This document shows, piece by piece, positions 1 to 6,385 of a stretch of DNA of 12,820 bases (positions within the stretch are counted from its first letter, which is position 1; each line of letters opens with the position of its first letter). The notes below the pieces were generated by a model. That model saw only the letters and a list, made by a program, of their open reading frames with translations, was not told where the DNA came from and searched no databases. Source of the stretch: UBA11858 sp964589145 (GTDB taxonomy: Bacteria; Chloroflexota; Anaerolineae; Anaerolineales; UBA11858); NCBI GenBank assembly GCA_964589145.1, contig CAZPSL010000196.1, positions 1 through 12,820 of the forward strand. Reading direction: 5' to 3'. Made by a program: the position numbers and the translations under genes.

Positions 1-130
1 GTGCGCCGCACACACACCGAAGAGTCCAGTCCCCCCTTCCCTGGGGAGTGCGAAGCCTGCCCGAAGGGTGAGGGGGGACATAGGGGGGATGGGGCTCCAA
101 AATGGCACGGTTTGTTGGTAGATGACAATT

Positions 131-150
131 TTTCTGCAACATTTGCCCGC
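131..150 (+). repeat. Single copy of dispersed 20-bp repeat (right-end type)
   Basis: TTTCTGCAACATTTGCCCGC differs at two positions from the 20-mer found identically at 5547-5566 and 8102-8121. No inverted partner is visible between base 1 and here, so the left half is either degraded or lies before the window. Confidence 0.6.
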
Positions 151-171
151 ACCCATGACTATAGGAATACT
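143..171 (+). promoter_or_regulatory. Possible sigma-70 promoter for first kinase gene
   Basis: TTGCCC (143-148), a 17-bp spacer and AATACT (166-171) form a weak promoter-like pair. The -35 lies inside the dispersed repeat. Transcription would start near 178, giving a leader of about 70 nt before the ATG at 247. The -10 matches the consensus at only four of six bases, so this is a candidate only. Confidence 0.3.
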
Positions 172-246
172 TGCGTTGAGGCGAAAGTAAGGATATGATA
201 AAGGTACTTGCTGCCGTTCAGGTTTCACCCACCATCAGGACTCTCT

Positions 247-1404
247 ATGTCGAAATACATCTCTTGCCCCAACTGCAACCGGCAAATTGACCCTCAAGCC
301 CGCAACTGTCCGTACTGCGGCGCCAACCTGGCGCTGGCAGCAATTCTGGCGGAGCGAGAGTTGCAAACATCCCCGCTCCCATTGCCTAACGATATTCCGA
401 TAACCCCTGAAATCCTGGTACCGCGGCTGGGCGATTCGCTCATCGAAAAAGGCAGGCTCACACCGGATGAGTTGCAGCAAGCCCTTCGCTATCAAAAAGA
501 AAAAGAAAATAACGGGCAGCCCTGCCTGATTGGGCAGGCACTGCTGGATTTGGCGCTGATTGATCGCGAAACACTCGACCAGGTTGTCACTGAGCAAATT
601 TTGCAACTGCAAACTGCCCTGCAAAATGCCAATCACGACCTGGAAAAACGCGTCCTTGAGCGCACCGTTGAACTGGAACAGGCACTCACCCGTCTGACGG
701 AACTCAACCAGTTAAAATCAAATTTTATTGCCAACATTTCCCACGAACTCCGCACTCCGCTGACCCATATTCGCGGCTACCTGGAGTTGATGATTGATGA
801 AGGGCTGGGCCCGCTCACCAGAGACCAAGCCGACGCGCTCGCTGTAATGCAGCGCTCCGAAGAACGCCTTGAGCGGCTGATTGAAGACCTGATTGAATTC
901 TCACTCGCCGCAAAGGGTGAACTCTCCCTGCAAATTACAACCGTTGAAATAACCGACATCCTCGAAGCGGCTCTGATGGAATATCTGCCCCGCTGCGAGA
1001 GCAAGAACATCTCCCTGAAAGCAGATTACCCGCCCTCCCTGCCCAAAGTTCGGGCAGACGGGCAAAAAATTCTCTGGGCCTTATCCCAAATTATGGATAA
1101 CGCCGTCAAATTTACCGACCCAGGCGGACAGGTGCAACTAGGCGCAAAGCAAGAAGGGAAACTGGTCACAATATCCATCCGCGACACCGGGATTGGCATC
1201 TCGCCAGAACAACTATCTGATATCTTTGAGCCATTCCACCAGGGAGACAGTTCCGCAACCCGACGGTATGGCGGCACCGGCCTGGGACTAGCCATCGCAC
1301 GGCAAATTATTGAAGCCCACGGGGATACCATCGTGGTACATTCAAAGGTCGGGGAAGGTTCACACTTTGAATTCAAACTTCCGGTTGACCAAAACCCGGC
1401 ATAA
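247..1404 (+). CDS. Soluble histidine kinase with N-terminal zinc ribbon and MshEN-like domain
   Basis: A cytosolic sensor histidine kinase of 385 residues with no signal peptide or membrane segment. A zinc ribbon (C7, C10, C21, C24) comes first. Residues 60-117 carry two copies of an R-L-G/L/Q-spaced motif resembling the MshEN domain (T2SSE N-terminal type). A coiled coil spans about 119-157. The HisKA domain has its phospho-acceptor at H166 (ISHELRTPL), and the HATPase domain shows D284/N285 (N box), DTGIGI at 313-318 (G1) and GTGLGL at 343-348 (G2). I chose the ATG at 247 because AGGA sits 6 bp upstream and because the zinc ribbon starts right after it; a TTG at 208 would only add 13 unlikely residues. 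The DNA target is not predictable. Its partner regulator may be the one at 2820, which already overlaps another kinase. The catalytic call is firm; the ligand is unknown. Confidence 0.93.
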   Translation: MSKYISCPNCNRQIDPQARNCPYCGANLALAAILAERELQTSPLPLPNDIPITPEILVPRLGDSLIEKGRLTPDELQQALRYQKEKENNGQPCLIGQALLDLALIDRETLDQVVTEQILQLQTALQNANHDLEKRVLERTVELEQALTRLTELNQLKSNFIANISHELRTPLTHIRGYLELMIDEGLGPLTRDQADALAVMQRSEERLERLIEDLIEFSLAAKGELSLQITTVEITDILEAALMEYLPRCESKNISLKADYPPSLPKVRADGQKILWALSQIMDNAVKFTDPGGQVQLGAKQEGKLVTISIRDTGIGISPEQLSDIFEPFHQGDSSATRRYGGTGLGLAIARQIIEAHGDTIVVHSKVGEGSHFEFKLPVDQNPA

Positions 1405-1563
1405 CCATCCTGACAGCATCGGGAAAATTCACAACCAGCGGAGGCCACAAAACATCAATTTCAACCGGCCAGGAATACACACTTCTGCCGGGGTACGCAA
1501 ACGTTGCAGAAATACCTGTGTTCCTCTGGAAGTGTATAATCCCAAAAGTTACACCGCCAAAAC
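1405..1563. other. Intergenic spacer between the two kinase genes
   Basis: This 159-bp gap has no hairpin terminator that I can see. An open frame at 1310-1597 crosses it but is Arg/Asn/Thr-rich and overlaps both kinases, so it is not a gene. The only recognisable signal is the TATAAT near its right end. Confidence 0.5.
1512..1540 (+). promoter_or_regulatory. Candidate promoter for GAF histidine kinase
   Basis: A perfect TATAAT at 1535-1540 lies 23 bp before the ATG at 1564. The -35 region is poor (TACCTG at 1513-1518, 16-bp spacer). Transcription would start near 1547, leaving a leader of only about 17 nt with no Shine-Dalgarno sequence. Confidence 0.45.
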
Positions 1564-2823
1564 ATGCTCACAGACCAGCGCGCGATCAATGCCCTGAACC
1601 TTGAACAATTACAGGCCGTTTACAGCATCAGCAGAGTAGTGCTGCAAACGGCAGATACCCGAACCGCGCTGCAAGAGATCATCCGTCTGTCCAGGCCGGT
1701 ATTCATCTTCGATAACATTGTGATCTACCACTTGCGAGAGACAAACCACCTGGAACCGACATACGCCCGCTCCGTCGGGCGCGGACGATCAGCAGAAGCG
1801 GATATGGCCTGGGGTGAAACTGTCGCACAAGAGGTGGTTCAAACTGAACGCACAATCATTCGCAGCGAGGAAATCAAGGGAGAAACAAGCAATCACCTGC
1901 GCGGCCGGCTGCGCCAGCGCTACTACCTGGGGCTCCCGTTGAAAATTGGGGACGACCTGCTCGGAGCACTGGTCTTCATCCGCTTTGGCGGCCCTCCCTA
2001 TTTGCCTGAACAAATCAACCTGGCAGGCTTCATCACGGAACACGTCACCCAACTACTGGCATTCCAGCAGTTGCACGAGCGAATCGCCCGGCTGGAAACC
2101 GAACAACGGCTGACCCGCTTGCAGGAGGATTTCGTCGCCGCCGTCTCTCACGACTTGCGCTCGCCCCTCGGTTTCATCAAAGGATATGCAACCTCCCTGC
2201 TCAGGGAAGATGCCAATTGGGATGCGGAAACCCGGCGGGAATTTCTGACCATCATTGACGAAGAAAGCGACCGCCTGACAGCACTGATCGATAATTTGCT
2301 GGATTCATCCCGCCTTCAGGCAGGTACCCTTAAGATGAATTTTCAACCCATCCGTCTGGACGCACTGCTGACGGATGCCGTTCGACGGGCACAATCCCGC
2401 GAATACAATCTCAACCTGTACCTTGATTTCAAAACCAGCCCAAACCGGATTTCGGGCGATCCACTCCGGCTGACACAGGTTTTCGACAATCTACTTGCCA
2501 ACGCCCACAAATACGCCCCCGGCGCCGATGTCCACATCACGCTGGATTGGGATTCCGACACAGCCCATATCCGTTTTCGGGATACCGGCCCCGGCATCCC
2601 GCAAGAACACCTGGAAGATATTTTCAACCGCTTCTATCGGCTTCCCCGGCAGAATCAAACATCGCAGAATGGAACCGGTCTGGGGCTGTACATCTGCCGC
2701 GAAATTGTCCGCAACCACCACGGACAGATTTACGCCGAATCCGGCACAGGGCAAGGAACAACAATTCACATCCTGCTGCCGAAAAAACATCCCGCGTCAG
2801 AAACCCAGGAGGGACAGCCATGA
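1564..2823 (+). CDS. Soluble GAF-domain sensor histidine kinase
   Basis: A 419-residue histidine kinase without membrane segments. Residues about 15-165 look like a GAF sensor domain, with alternating helix/strand pattern and the segment RQRYYLGLPLKIGDDLLGALVF typical of the last GAF strands. HisKA follows with H196 as phospho-acceptor (AVSHDLRSPLGFIKGYA). The HATPase domain shows D308/N309 (N box), DTGPGI from D340 (G1) and GTGLGL at 370-375 (G2), so all the expected catalytic parts are present. The stop codon overlaps the start of the response regulator gene (ATGA), the usual sign of a cognate kinase-regulator pair. The start is the first in-frame ATG after a TATAAT box; there is no ribosome binding site, so initiation is probably on a very short leader. 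The signal sensed is unknown. Confidence 0.93.
   Translation: MLTDQRAINALNLEQLQAVYSISRVVLQTADTRTALQEIIRLSRPVFIFDNIVIYHLRETNHLEPTYARSVGRGRSAEADMAWGETVAQEVVQTERTIIRSEEIKGETSNHLRGRLRQRYYLGLPLKIGDDLLGALVFIRFGGPPYLPEQINLAGFITEHVTQLLAFQQLHERIARLETEQRLTRLQEDFVAAVSHDLRSPLGFIKGYATSLLREDANWDAETRREFLTIIDEESDRLTALIDNLLDSSRLQAGTLKMNFQPIRLDALLTDAVRRAQSREYNLNLYLDFKTSPNRISGDPLRLTQVFDNLLANAHKYAPGADVHITLDWDSDTAHIRFRDTGPGIPQEHLEDIFNRFYRLPRQNQTSQNGTGLGLYICREIVRNHHGQIYAESGTGQGTTIHILLPKKHPASETQEGQP
2807..2812 (+). promoter_or_regulatory. Strong Shine-Dalgarno for response regulator
   Basis: AGGAGG lies inside the 3' end of the kinase gene, 7 bp before the ATG at 2820. It fixes the regulator's start and favours high translation relative to the upstream kinase, whose own start has no such site. 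Confidence 0.8.
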
Positions 2824-3527
2824 CCCGAATTTTAATCGCCGATGACGAACCCCGCTACGTCCGCCTGATGGAAGCCAACCTGGTAAATGAGGGTTATCAA
2901 GTTATCAAGGCCAGCAATGGGCAGGAAGCCGTCAGCGCAGTTGCCGCGCACCACCCCAACCTGGTGCTCCTGGATGTAATGATGCCGGTACTCTCCGGCT
3001 TTGATGCCTGCCAGCGCATTCGGGAGTTCTCCAACGTACCAATTATCATCGTCACAGCCAAAGGAGACGAGCAGGATCGCGTACACGGGCTGGATGTCGG
3101 CGCAGACGATTACATCGTCAAACCCTATTCGGCCATAGAATTGCTGGCGCGCGTGCGGGCCGTGCTTCGCAGGGCACAACTCTCCGGTGATACCTTTCAG
3201 CAATCCACTTTTGAACATGGAGATTTACGCATTGATTTTTCGCGGGCAGAGGTTTTTGTAGGCAATGAAATCGTTTTTCTCTCCGCAACCGAATACCGCC
3301 TGCTGCTGCAATTCGTTCAACACCTGGGTCAGGTGCTGACCTCCGAACAACTACTTGAAAACGTATGGGGGCCCGAATACCATGACGACAAAGAAATTTT
3401 ATGGGTTAGCATCTCCCGCCTGCGCCAAAAACTGGAAGAAAACCCCAAAAAACCAAAACACATTGTTACCCGCCCCGGATTAGGGTACTCCATGCCCCGA
3501 ATGAACACGTCAGGGCTCCCGCTCTGA
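2820..3527 (+). CDS. OmpR/PhoB-family two-component response regulator
   Basis: A 235-residue DNA-binding response regulator. The receiver domain (about 3-118) has the acidic pocket D8/D9, phospho-acceptor D52 (LVLLDVMMP), T79 and K101 (VKPYS). A winged-helix DNA-binding domain of OmpR type covers about 132-230, with the recognition-helix segment VSISRLRQKLEENPKKPKH and the wing VTRPGLGY. Length and all key residues fit the family. It overlaps the kinase gene at 1564-2823 by 4 bp, so the two are almost certainly cognate and co-translated. A larger open frame extends upstream to 2547 but only by reading the kinase gene out of frame. The target promoter is unknown; the genes just downstream are natural candidates. 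Confidence 0.96.
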   Translation: MTRILIADDEPRYVRLMEANLVNEGYQVIKASNGQEAVSAVAAHHPNLVLLDVMMPVLSGFDACQRIREFSNVPIIIVTAKGDEQDRVHGLDVGADDYIVKPYSAIELLARVRAVLRRAQLSGDTFQQSTFEHGDLRIDFSRAEVFVGNEIVFLSATEYRLLLQFVQHLGQVLTSEQLLENVWGPEYHDDKEILWVSISRLRQKLEENPKKPKHIVTRPGLGYSMPRMNTSGLPL

Positions 3528-3609
3528 GCAATGGTTTGCGGTGATTCAGGAAAGCCCTATGCACAAAAATTCATCGCCACTCAGCAGATTTTTTACAGGA
3601 GGAACTGCC
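3528..3609. other. Short intergenic gap within the putative operon
   Basis: The 82-bp gap between regulator and small protein shows no terminator hairpin. A very weak promoter-like pair (TTGCGG, then TATGCA after 16 bp) is possible. AGGAGG at 3597-3602 is an excellent ribosome binding site, 7 bp from the ATG at 3610. Confidence 0.4.
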
Positions 3610-3921
3610 ATGAGCATCCGCTATAACGACAGAGGCAAATTTTTCACAAACGTCATCACCAAAGAAACCGTCCCGGCAATTATGCAAACACTGGTAACAA
3701 GCGTCCAGGGCGACCTTCACGTACGAGTCAACGAACGCGTTAAAGATGAACTAAACCGAGGAGAACAGTTCCTGGCCGTCACCAATGCCGTCATCTACGA
3801 CCTCAAAGGCCAGCGGCTGTATGAAACAAACTTTATGCTCATCAACCGCGACCATGTGGTTTGCATTATCCCCGATGATGAAAATACTACCTACCGACAA
3901 CAAGGCGAGAAAAGAACATGA
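3610..3921 (+). CDS. Small DUF6812-like protein of unknown function
   Basis: A 103-residue soluble protein with alternating hydrophobic strands, likely all-beta. It resembles small proteins that I associate with Chloroflexota and with the DUF6812 family, but that assignment is from memory of sequence style (NDRGKFFT near the start, FLAVTNAVIYDLKG, INRDHVVCIIP near the end). No catalytic motif, cysteine pair or membrane segment is visible. The start at 3610 is set by AGGAGG seven bases upstream; an in-frame extension to 3541 lacks a ribosome site. The stop codon overlaps the next gene's ATG (ATGA at 3918-3921), so it is translationally coupled to the CpaF-type ATPase. This suggests a partner or regulator of that ATPase, which is inference only. 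Confidence 0.85.
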   Translation: MSIRYNDRGKFFTNVITKETVPAIMQTLVTSVQGDLHVRVNERVKDELNRGEQFLAVTNAVIYDLKGQRLYETNFMLINRDHVVCIIPDDENTTYRQQGEKRT

Positions 3922-5255
3922 CAAACCCGACACGACACAGCACCCGTCTGCGCCCCGAAGACCTTGAAAAAATCCGGGCGTACCTGGTCAACAGCCTGAC
4001 CCGTGAACTGGAATCCAACCCGCCCCCACTCCGCAAACGGCGCGAATTCATCACCCAGCAACTGGATGAAATTTACAAACAAAGTCAGTTGCGGCTGGCC
4101 GAAACCCTGCGCCAGCAGATCTTCCGCGACGTCCTGGATGATTTACTGGGCTACGGCCCCATCCAACCCCTGCTGGATGACCCCGACATCACCGAAGTGA
4201 TGGTCAACGGGCCAAATCAGGTCTACGTAGAACGCAAAGGAAAACTGACCCTGACCAACGTAAAATTCGAGGATGATGAACACGTACTGCGCATCATCGA
4301 GCGCATCATTCTCCCGCTGGGCCGACGCATTGATGCCGACAAACCCACCGTGGATGCCCGTCTGCCTGACGGCTCGCGTGTGAACGCGGTAATTCCACCG
4401 GTTGCCATTGACGGCCCCTCCATCACCATCCGCAAGTTCTTCGTTGAGCGATTAACCGTCCAGCAGTTAATCGAGTTTGGCTCAATTACCGAGAAAATGG
4501 CCGAATTCTTGCGAGCCTGCGTAGTCAGCCGCCTGAACATCGTCATTTCCGGCGGAACCGGTTCCGGGAAAACCACCCTGCTGAACATTCTCTCCGGCTA
4601 CATCCCTACCGATGAACGCATTGTTACCATTGAGGATGCCGCCGAGTTGCAACTTCACCAGGATCACGTTGTGCGGCTGGAAACCAAACCACCCAATATC
4701 GACGGCAGCGGAGCAGTCACCATCCGCGACCTGGTACGCAACTCGCTGAGAATGCGTCCCGACCGGATTGTGGTCGGCGAGTGCCGCGGCGGCGAGGCCC
4801 TCGATATGCTTCAGGCCATGAACACCGGACATGACGGCTCGCTGACCACCGTCCATGCCAATTCTCCACGCGATGCACTCTCCCGCCTGGAAACGCTCTC
4901 GCTGATGTCCGGGCTGGATATGCCAGTTTCGGTCATCCGCGAGCAGATTGCCTCGGCGGTAGATTTGATCGTCCAGCAAACCCGCATGAAAGATGGCTCC
5001 CGCAAGGTCACACACGTCACCGAAGTTGCCGGGATGGAAGGCAACACAATCGTAATGACAGATATTTTCCGCTTCAAGCAGACCGGCATCAGTTCCGATA
5101 ACAAAATTCTGGGGCAACTGGAACCGACCGGAATCCGCCCGATGTTTATTGAGCGGCTGGAAGCCTATGGCTTCAAACTTGGTGCGGAAGTTTTCAGCGC
5201 ACAAATTGCAGCCGCCATGAAGCAGCGCAAACAGCAAGGGCGCCGCCGCAGATAA
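3918..5255 (+). CDS. cpaF: CpaF/TadA-type secretion ATPase
   Basis: A 445-residue hexameric ATPase of the type II/IV secretion superfamily, closest to CpaF/TadA of Flp/Tad pili. The N-terminal region (about 10-75) is helical; the N-terminal domain with PLLDDPDITEVMVNG is typical of the family. The Walker A is GGTGSGKTT at 212-220, the Asp box is near IEDAAELQL, the Walker B is RIVVGECRGGEA from 283, and the His box GHDGSLTTVHAN runs 304-315. The arginine-rich tail (QGRRRR) is basic. It normally powers pilus assembly with TadB/TadC membrane platforms and a prepilin, in the cytoplasm at the inner membrane. None of these is present on either side: the upstream genes are a two-component system and a small protein, and downstream is repeat DNA. 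The ATPase call is firm; its partner machine is unknown. Confidence 0.95.
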   Translation: MTNPTRHSTRLRPEDLEKIRAYLVNSLTRELESNPPPLRKRREFITQQLDEIYKQSQLRLAETLRQQIFRDVLDDLLGYGPIQPLLDDPDITEVMVNGPNQVYVERKGKLTLTNVKFEDDEHVLRIIERIILPLGRRIDADKPTVDARLPDGSRVNAVIPPVAIDGPSITIRKFFVERLTVQQLIEFGSITEKMAEFLRACVVSRLNIVISGGTGSGKTTLLNILSGYIPTDERIVTIEDAAELQLHQDHVVRLETKPPNIDGSGAVTIRDLVRNSLRMRPDRIVVGECRGGEALDMLQAMNTGHDGSLTTVHANSPRDALSRLETLSLMSGLDMPVSVIREQIASAVDLIVQQTRMKDGSRKVTHVTEVAGMEGNTIVMTDIFRFKQTGISSDNKILGQLEPTGIRPMFIERLEAYGFKLGAEVFSAQIAAAMKQRKQQGRRRR

Positions 5256-5387
5256 CCCGTCCGCTTTGCCCCCTGCACCCCCCGATTTAGGTGGAGAAAA
5301 GGAAGCAGCCCCCAGTGGATACCCGCCTTGGGTATGCGCAAAAGATGCAAAAAGACAGTGTTCCCCCTACCCTACCCCCGATTTGGG

Positions 5388-5595
5388 TGCAGGCAAAAGA
5401 TGTAGAACGCCGGTGGTCCCCCCTCCCTTGCCCTCCCAAAATTTTCCGCTTTGGTTCCCCTCTCCCGAAGGGAGAGGGGTTAGGGGTGAGGGCCGGGGGG
5501 AGGGTTGGGTGGGGGGAAAGGAAGCAGCGCCCATACGACTGCCCACTTTCTACAACATTTGCCTGCCCCCCCCGATTTCTGCATCTTTTGCCTGC
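5388..5595. repeat. Second element bounded by inverted copies of the 20-bp repeat
   Basis: The left end (5388-5407) reads GCAGGCAAAAGATGTAGAA on the + strand from 5389. The right end carries two tandem inverted copies, TTTCTACAACATTTGCCTGC at 5547-5566 and TTTCTGCATCTTTTGCCTGC at 5576-5595. A partial left-type copy lies further out, at 5338-5354. The interior holds the 10-bp hairpin repeat. It has the same end-to-end plan as 7949-8121 with a different interior. No transposase frame exists, so if mobile it is non-autonomous. Confidence 0.55.
5457..5479 (+). repeat. Perfect GC-rich hairpin (CCCCTCTCCC/GGGAGAGGGG)
   Basis: Ten-base arms at 5457-5466 and 5470-5479 are exact reverse complements around a GAA loop. 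The downstream TTAGGGGTGAGGG matches a dispersed intergenic repeat type that I know from several environmental bacterial phyla. It has no T run, but could still help stop transcription after the ATPase gene, 200 bp upstream. Confidence 0.6.
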
Positions 5596-5615
5596 GCCCG
5601 ATACCATGCTATAAT
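5588..5615 (+). promoter_or_regulatory. Sigma-70 promoter for XRE-TPR genes, extended -10
   Basis: TTGCCT at 5588-5593, a 16-bp spacer and a perfect TATAAT at 5610-5615, preceded by TGC (extended -10). Start of transcription would be near 5622, about 85 nt before the ATG. The -35 is the last part of the dispersed repeat copy at 5576-5595. Confidence 0.65.
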
Positions 5616-5662
5616 GGCATCGGAAAATCAAACCTGATACAGGTTAAACTCAAGCCTTCTGC

Positions 5663-5677
5663 CCGCTCACTGAGCGG
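5663..5677. promoter_or_regulatory. 15-bp palindrome in XRE gene leader, candidate operator
   Basis: CCGCTCA and TGAGCGG are exact reverse complements around one base (5670). The site lies about 40 bp downstream of the predicted transcription start and 30 bp before the gene. A symmetric half-site pair next to an HTH gene suggests autoregulation; a leader hairpin is the alternative. Confidence 0.4.
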
Positions 5678-5706
5678 AAAAGCGGCCCCCACACCGGAGC
5701 GTGATG

Positions 5707-6381
5707 ATGGTCAATTCTCTGGAAATCCGAGCAAAAAAACTGGGTGTACTCATCCGAGAAGCGCGTCTGCGCGCCGAAAAAGAGACCTCCGAATGCGCCC
5801 AGTTGCTTGGCGTCAGCACTGAAACTTTTGATGCTTATGAAAACGGAACCCAAGCCCCCTCCCTGCCGGAACTGGAAACGCTGGCACTTCTTCTGGATGT
5901 TCCTGTAGAGTATTTCTGGGAACGCGCTGCGCTGTCCACCGGGCAGATTGAGCGTCCGGCGACAAAAACAATCGGCAACCTGCTCCCGCTGCGCCACCGG
6001 ATTATCAGCGTATTGCTGCGCAAATCGCGCCTCGAGGCAAATATCTCACTTGAAGAGTTAAGCCGCTATGCTGAAATCCCAATTGAGCAATTGGAAGATT
6101 ACGAAGCGGGGAGACAACCGGTTCCCCTGCCCGATTTGGAAGTTATCAGTTTGGCACTCAGCCTCTCAATTCGCGAATTTCAGGACCAGAGCGGACCGAT
6201 TGGCAAATGGACGGCACAAAAAAAAGCCATCCAAGGCTTTTTGGAACTCCCGCCAGAAATGCAGCAGTTTGTCAGCACACCAGTTAACCTCCCTTACCTG
6301 GAATTGGCGCAGCGGCTGAGCGAAATGTCTGTAGACCGGCTGCGCAATGTCGCAGAGGGCCTGCTGGAAATCACCTTGTAA
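5707..6381 (+). CDS. Double-HTH XRE-family DNA-binding protein
   Basis: A regulator of about 224 residues with two XRE/Cro-type helix-turn-helix domains in tandem. The first covers about 8-70 (LGVSTETFDAYENGTQAPSL) and the second about 95-160 (AEIPIEQLEDYEAGRQPVPL). A C-terminal helical segment, about 165-224 (LPPEMQQFV...NVAEGLLEITL), looks like a conserved tail that I associate with Chloroflexota homologues. No membrane segment is present, so it is not RodZ. Starts at GTG 5701, ATG 5704 and ATG 5707 are all open; GGAG at 5696-5699 is 7 bp from 5707, which I prefer. It is expressed from the extended -10 promoter just upstream and has a palindrome in its leader. The next gene begins 4 bp after its stop, so the two act as a unit. 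The target genes are unknown. Confidence 0.88.
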   Translation: MVNSLEIRAKKLGVLIREARLRAEKETSECAQLLGVSTETFDAYENGTQAPSLPELETLALLLDVPVEYFWERAALSTGQIERPATKTIGNLLPLRHRIISVLLRKSRLEANISLEELSRYAEIPIEQLEDYEAGRQPVPLPDLEVISLALSLSIREFQDQSGPIGKWTAQKKAIQGFLELPPEMQQFVSTPVNLPYLELAQRLSEMSVDRLRNVAEGLLEITL

Positions 6382-6385
6382 AACT

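Larger units (their letters stand above)
1..246. other. Gene-free leader region with G/C-rich repeat debris
   Basis: No credible gene is seen here. The open frame at 1-198 encodes a low-complexity Pro/Gly/Lys-rich peptide with no recognisable family and no ribosome binding site. The first 110 bases are runs of C and G of the type found in the other intergenic regions of this window. They are followed at 131-150 by a divergent copy of the dispersed 20-bp repeat, then a weak promoter-like pair, then an AGGA ribosome binding site at 237-240 for the first kinase gene. Confidence 0.6.
5256..5700. other. 445-bp repeat-mosaic intergenic region
   Basis: No gene is supported: open frames on both strands here are Pro/Arg/Cys-rich translations of repeats. 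It holds a direct repeat (GGAAGCAGC core at 5301-5309 and 5521-5529) and a second direct motif (CCCCGATTT followed by AGGTG or GGGTG, near 5280 and 5378). Two or three copies of the 20-bp dispersed repeat read on the - strand (around 5338-5354 and at 5388-5407), and two read on the + strand (5547-5566, 5576-5595). There is also a perfect 10-bp hairpin at 5457-5479. The region ends in the promoter, palindrome and ribosome site of the XRE gene. Confidence 0.7.

Noticed and set aside
1..198. 65-residue open frame at the window start
   Set aside because: It is a translation of repeat-like GC-rich DNA with no family resemblance, and it overlaps the dispersed repeat copy.
208..246. TTG start for the first kinase
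   Set aside because: AAGG at 201-204 is possible as a ribosome site, but the added residues are not kinase-like and the ATG at 247 has AGGA at ideal spacing directly before the zinc ribbon.
4482..5237. 251-residue antisense frame inside the ATPase gene
   Set aside because: It is a shadow of the CpaF-type gene, whose motifs are all present on the + strand.
3918..5255. Idea of a complete Tad/Flp pilus locus
   Set aside because: Only the ATPase is present. No TadB/TadC, pilin, peptidase or secretin gene occurs on either side within the window.
5256..5600. Possible CRISPR array from repeated motifs
   Set aside because: Repeats are unequal in spacing, differ in sequence and face both directions. 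There are no spacers of constant length and no cas genes.
5266..5637. Overlapping open frames of 105-123 residues on both strands in the repeat mosaic
   Set aside because: All are Pro/Arg/Cys-rich translations of repeats, with no conserved motif and no ribosome site.
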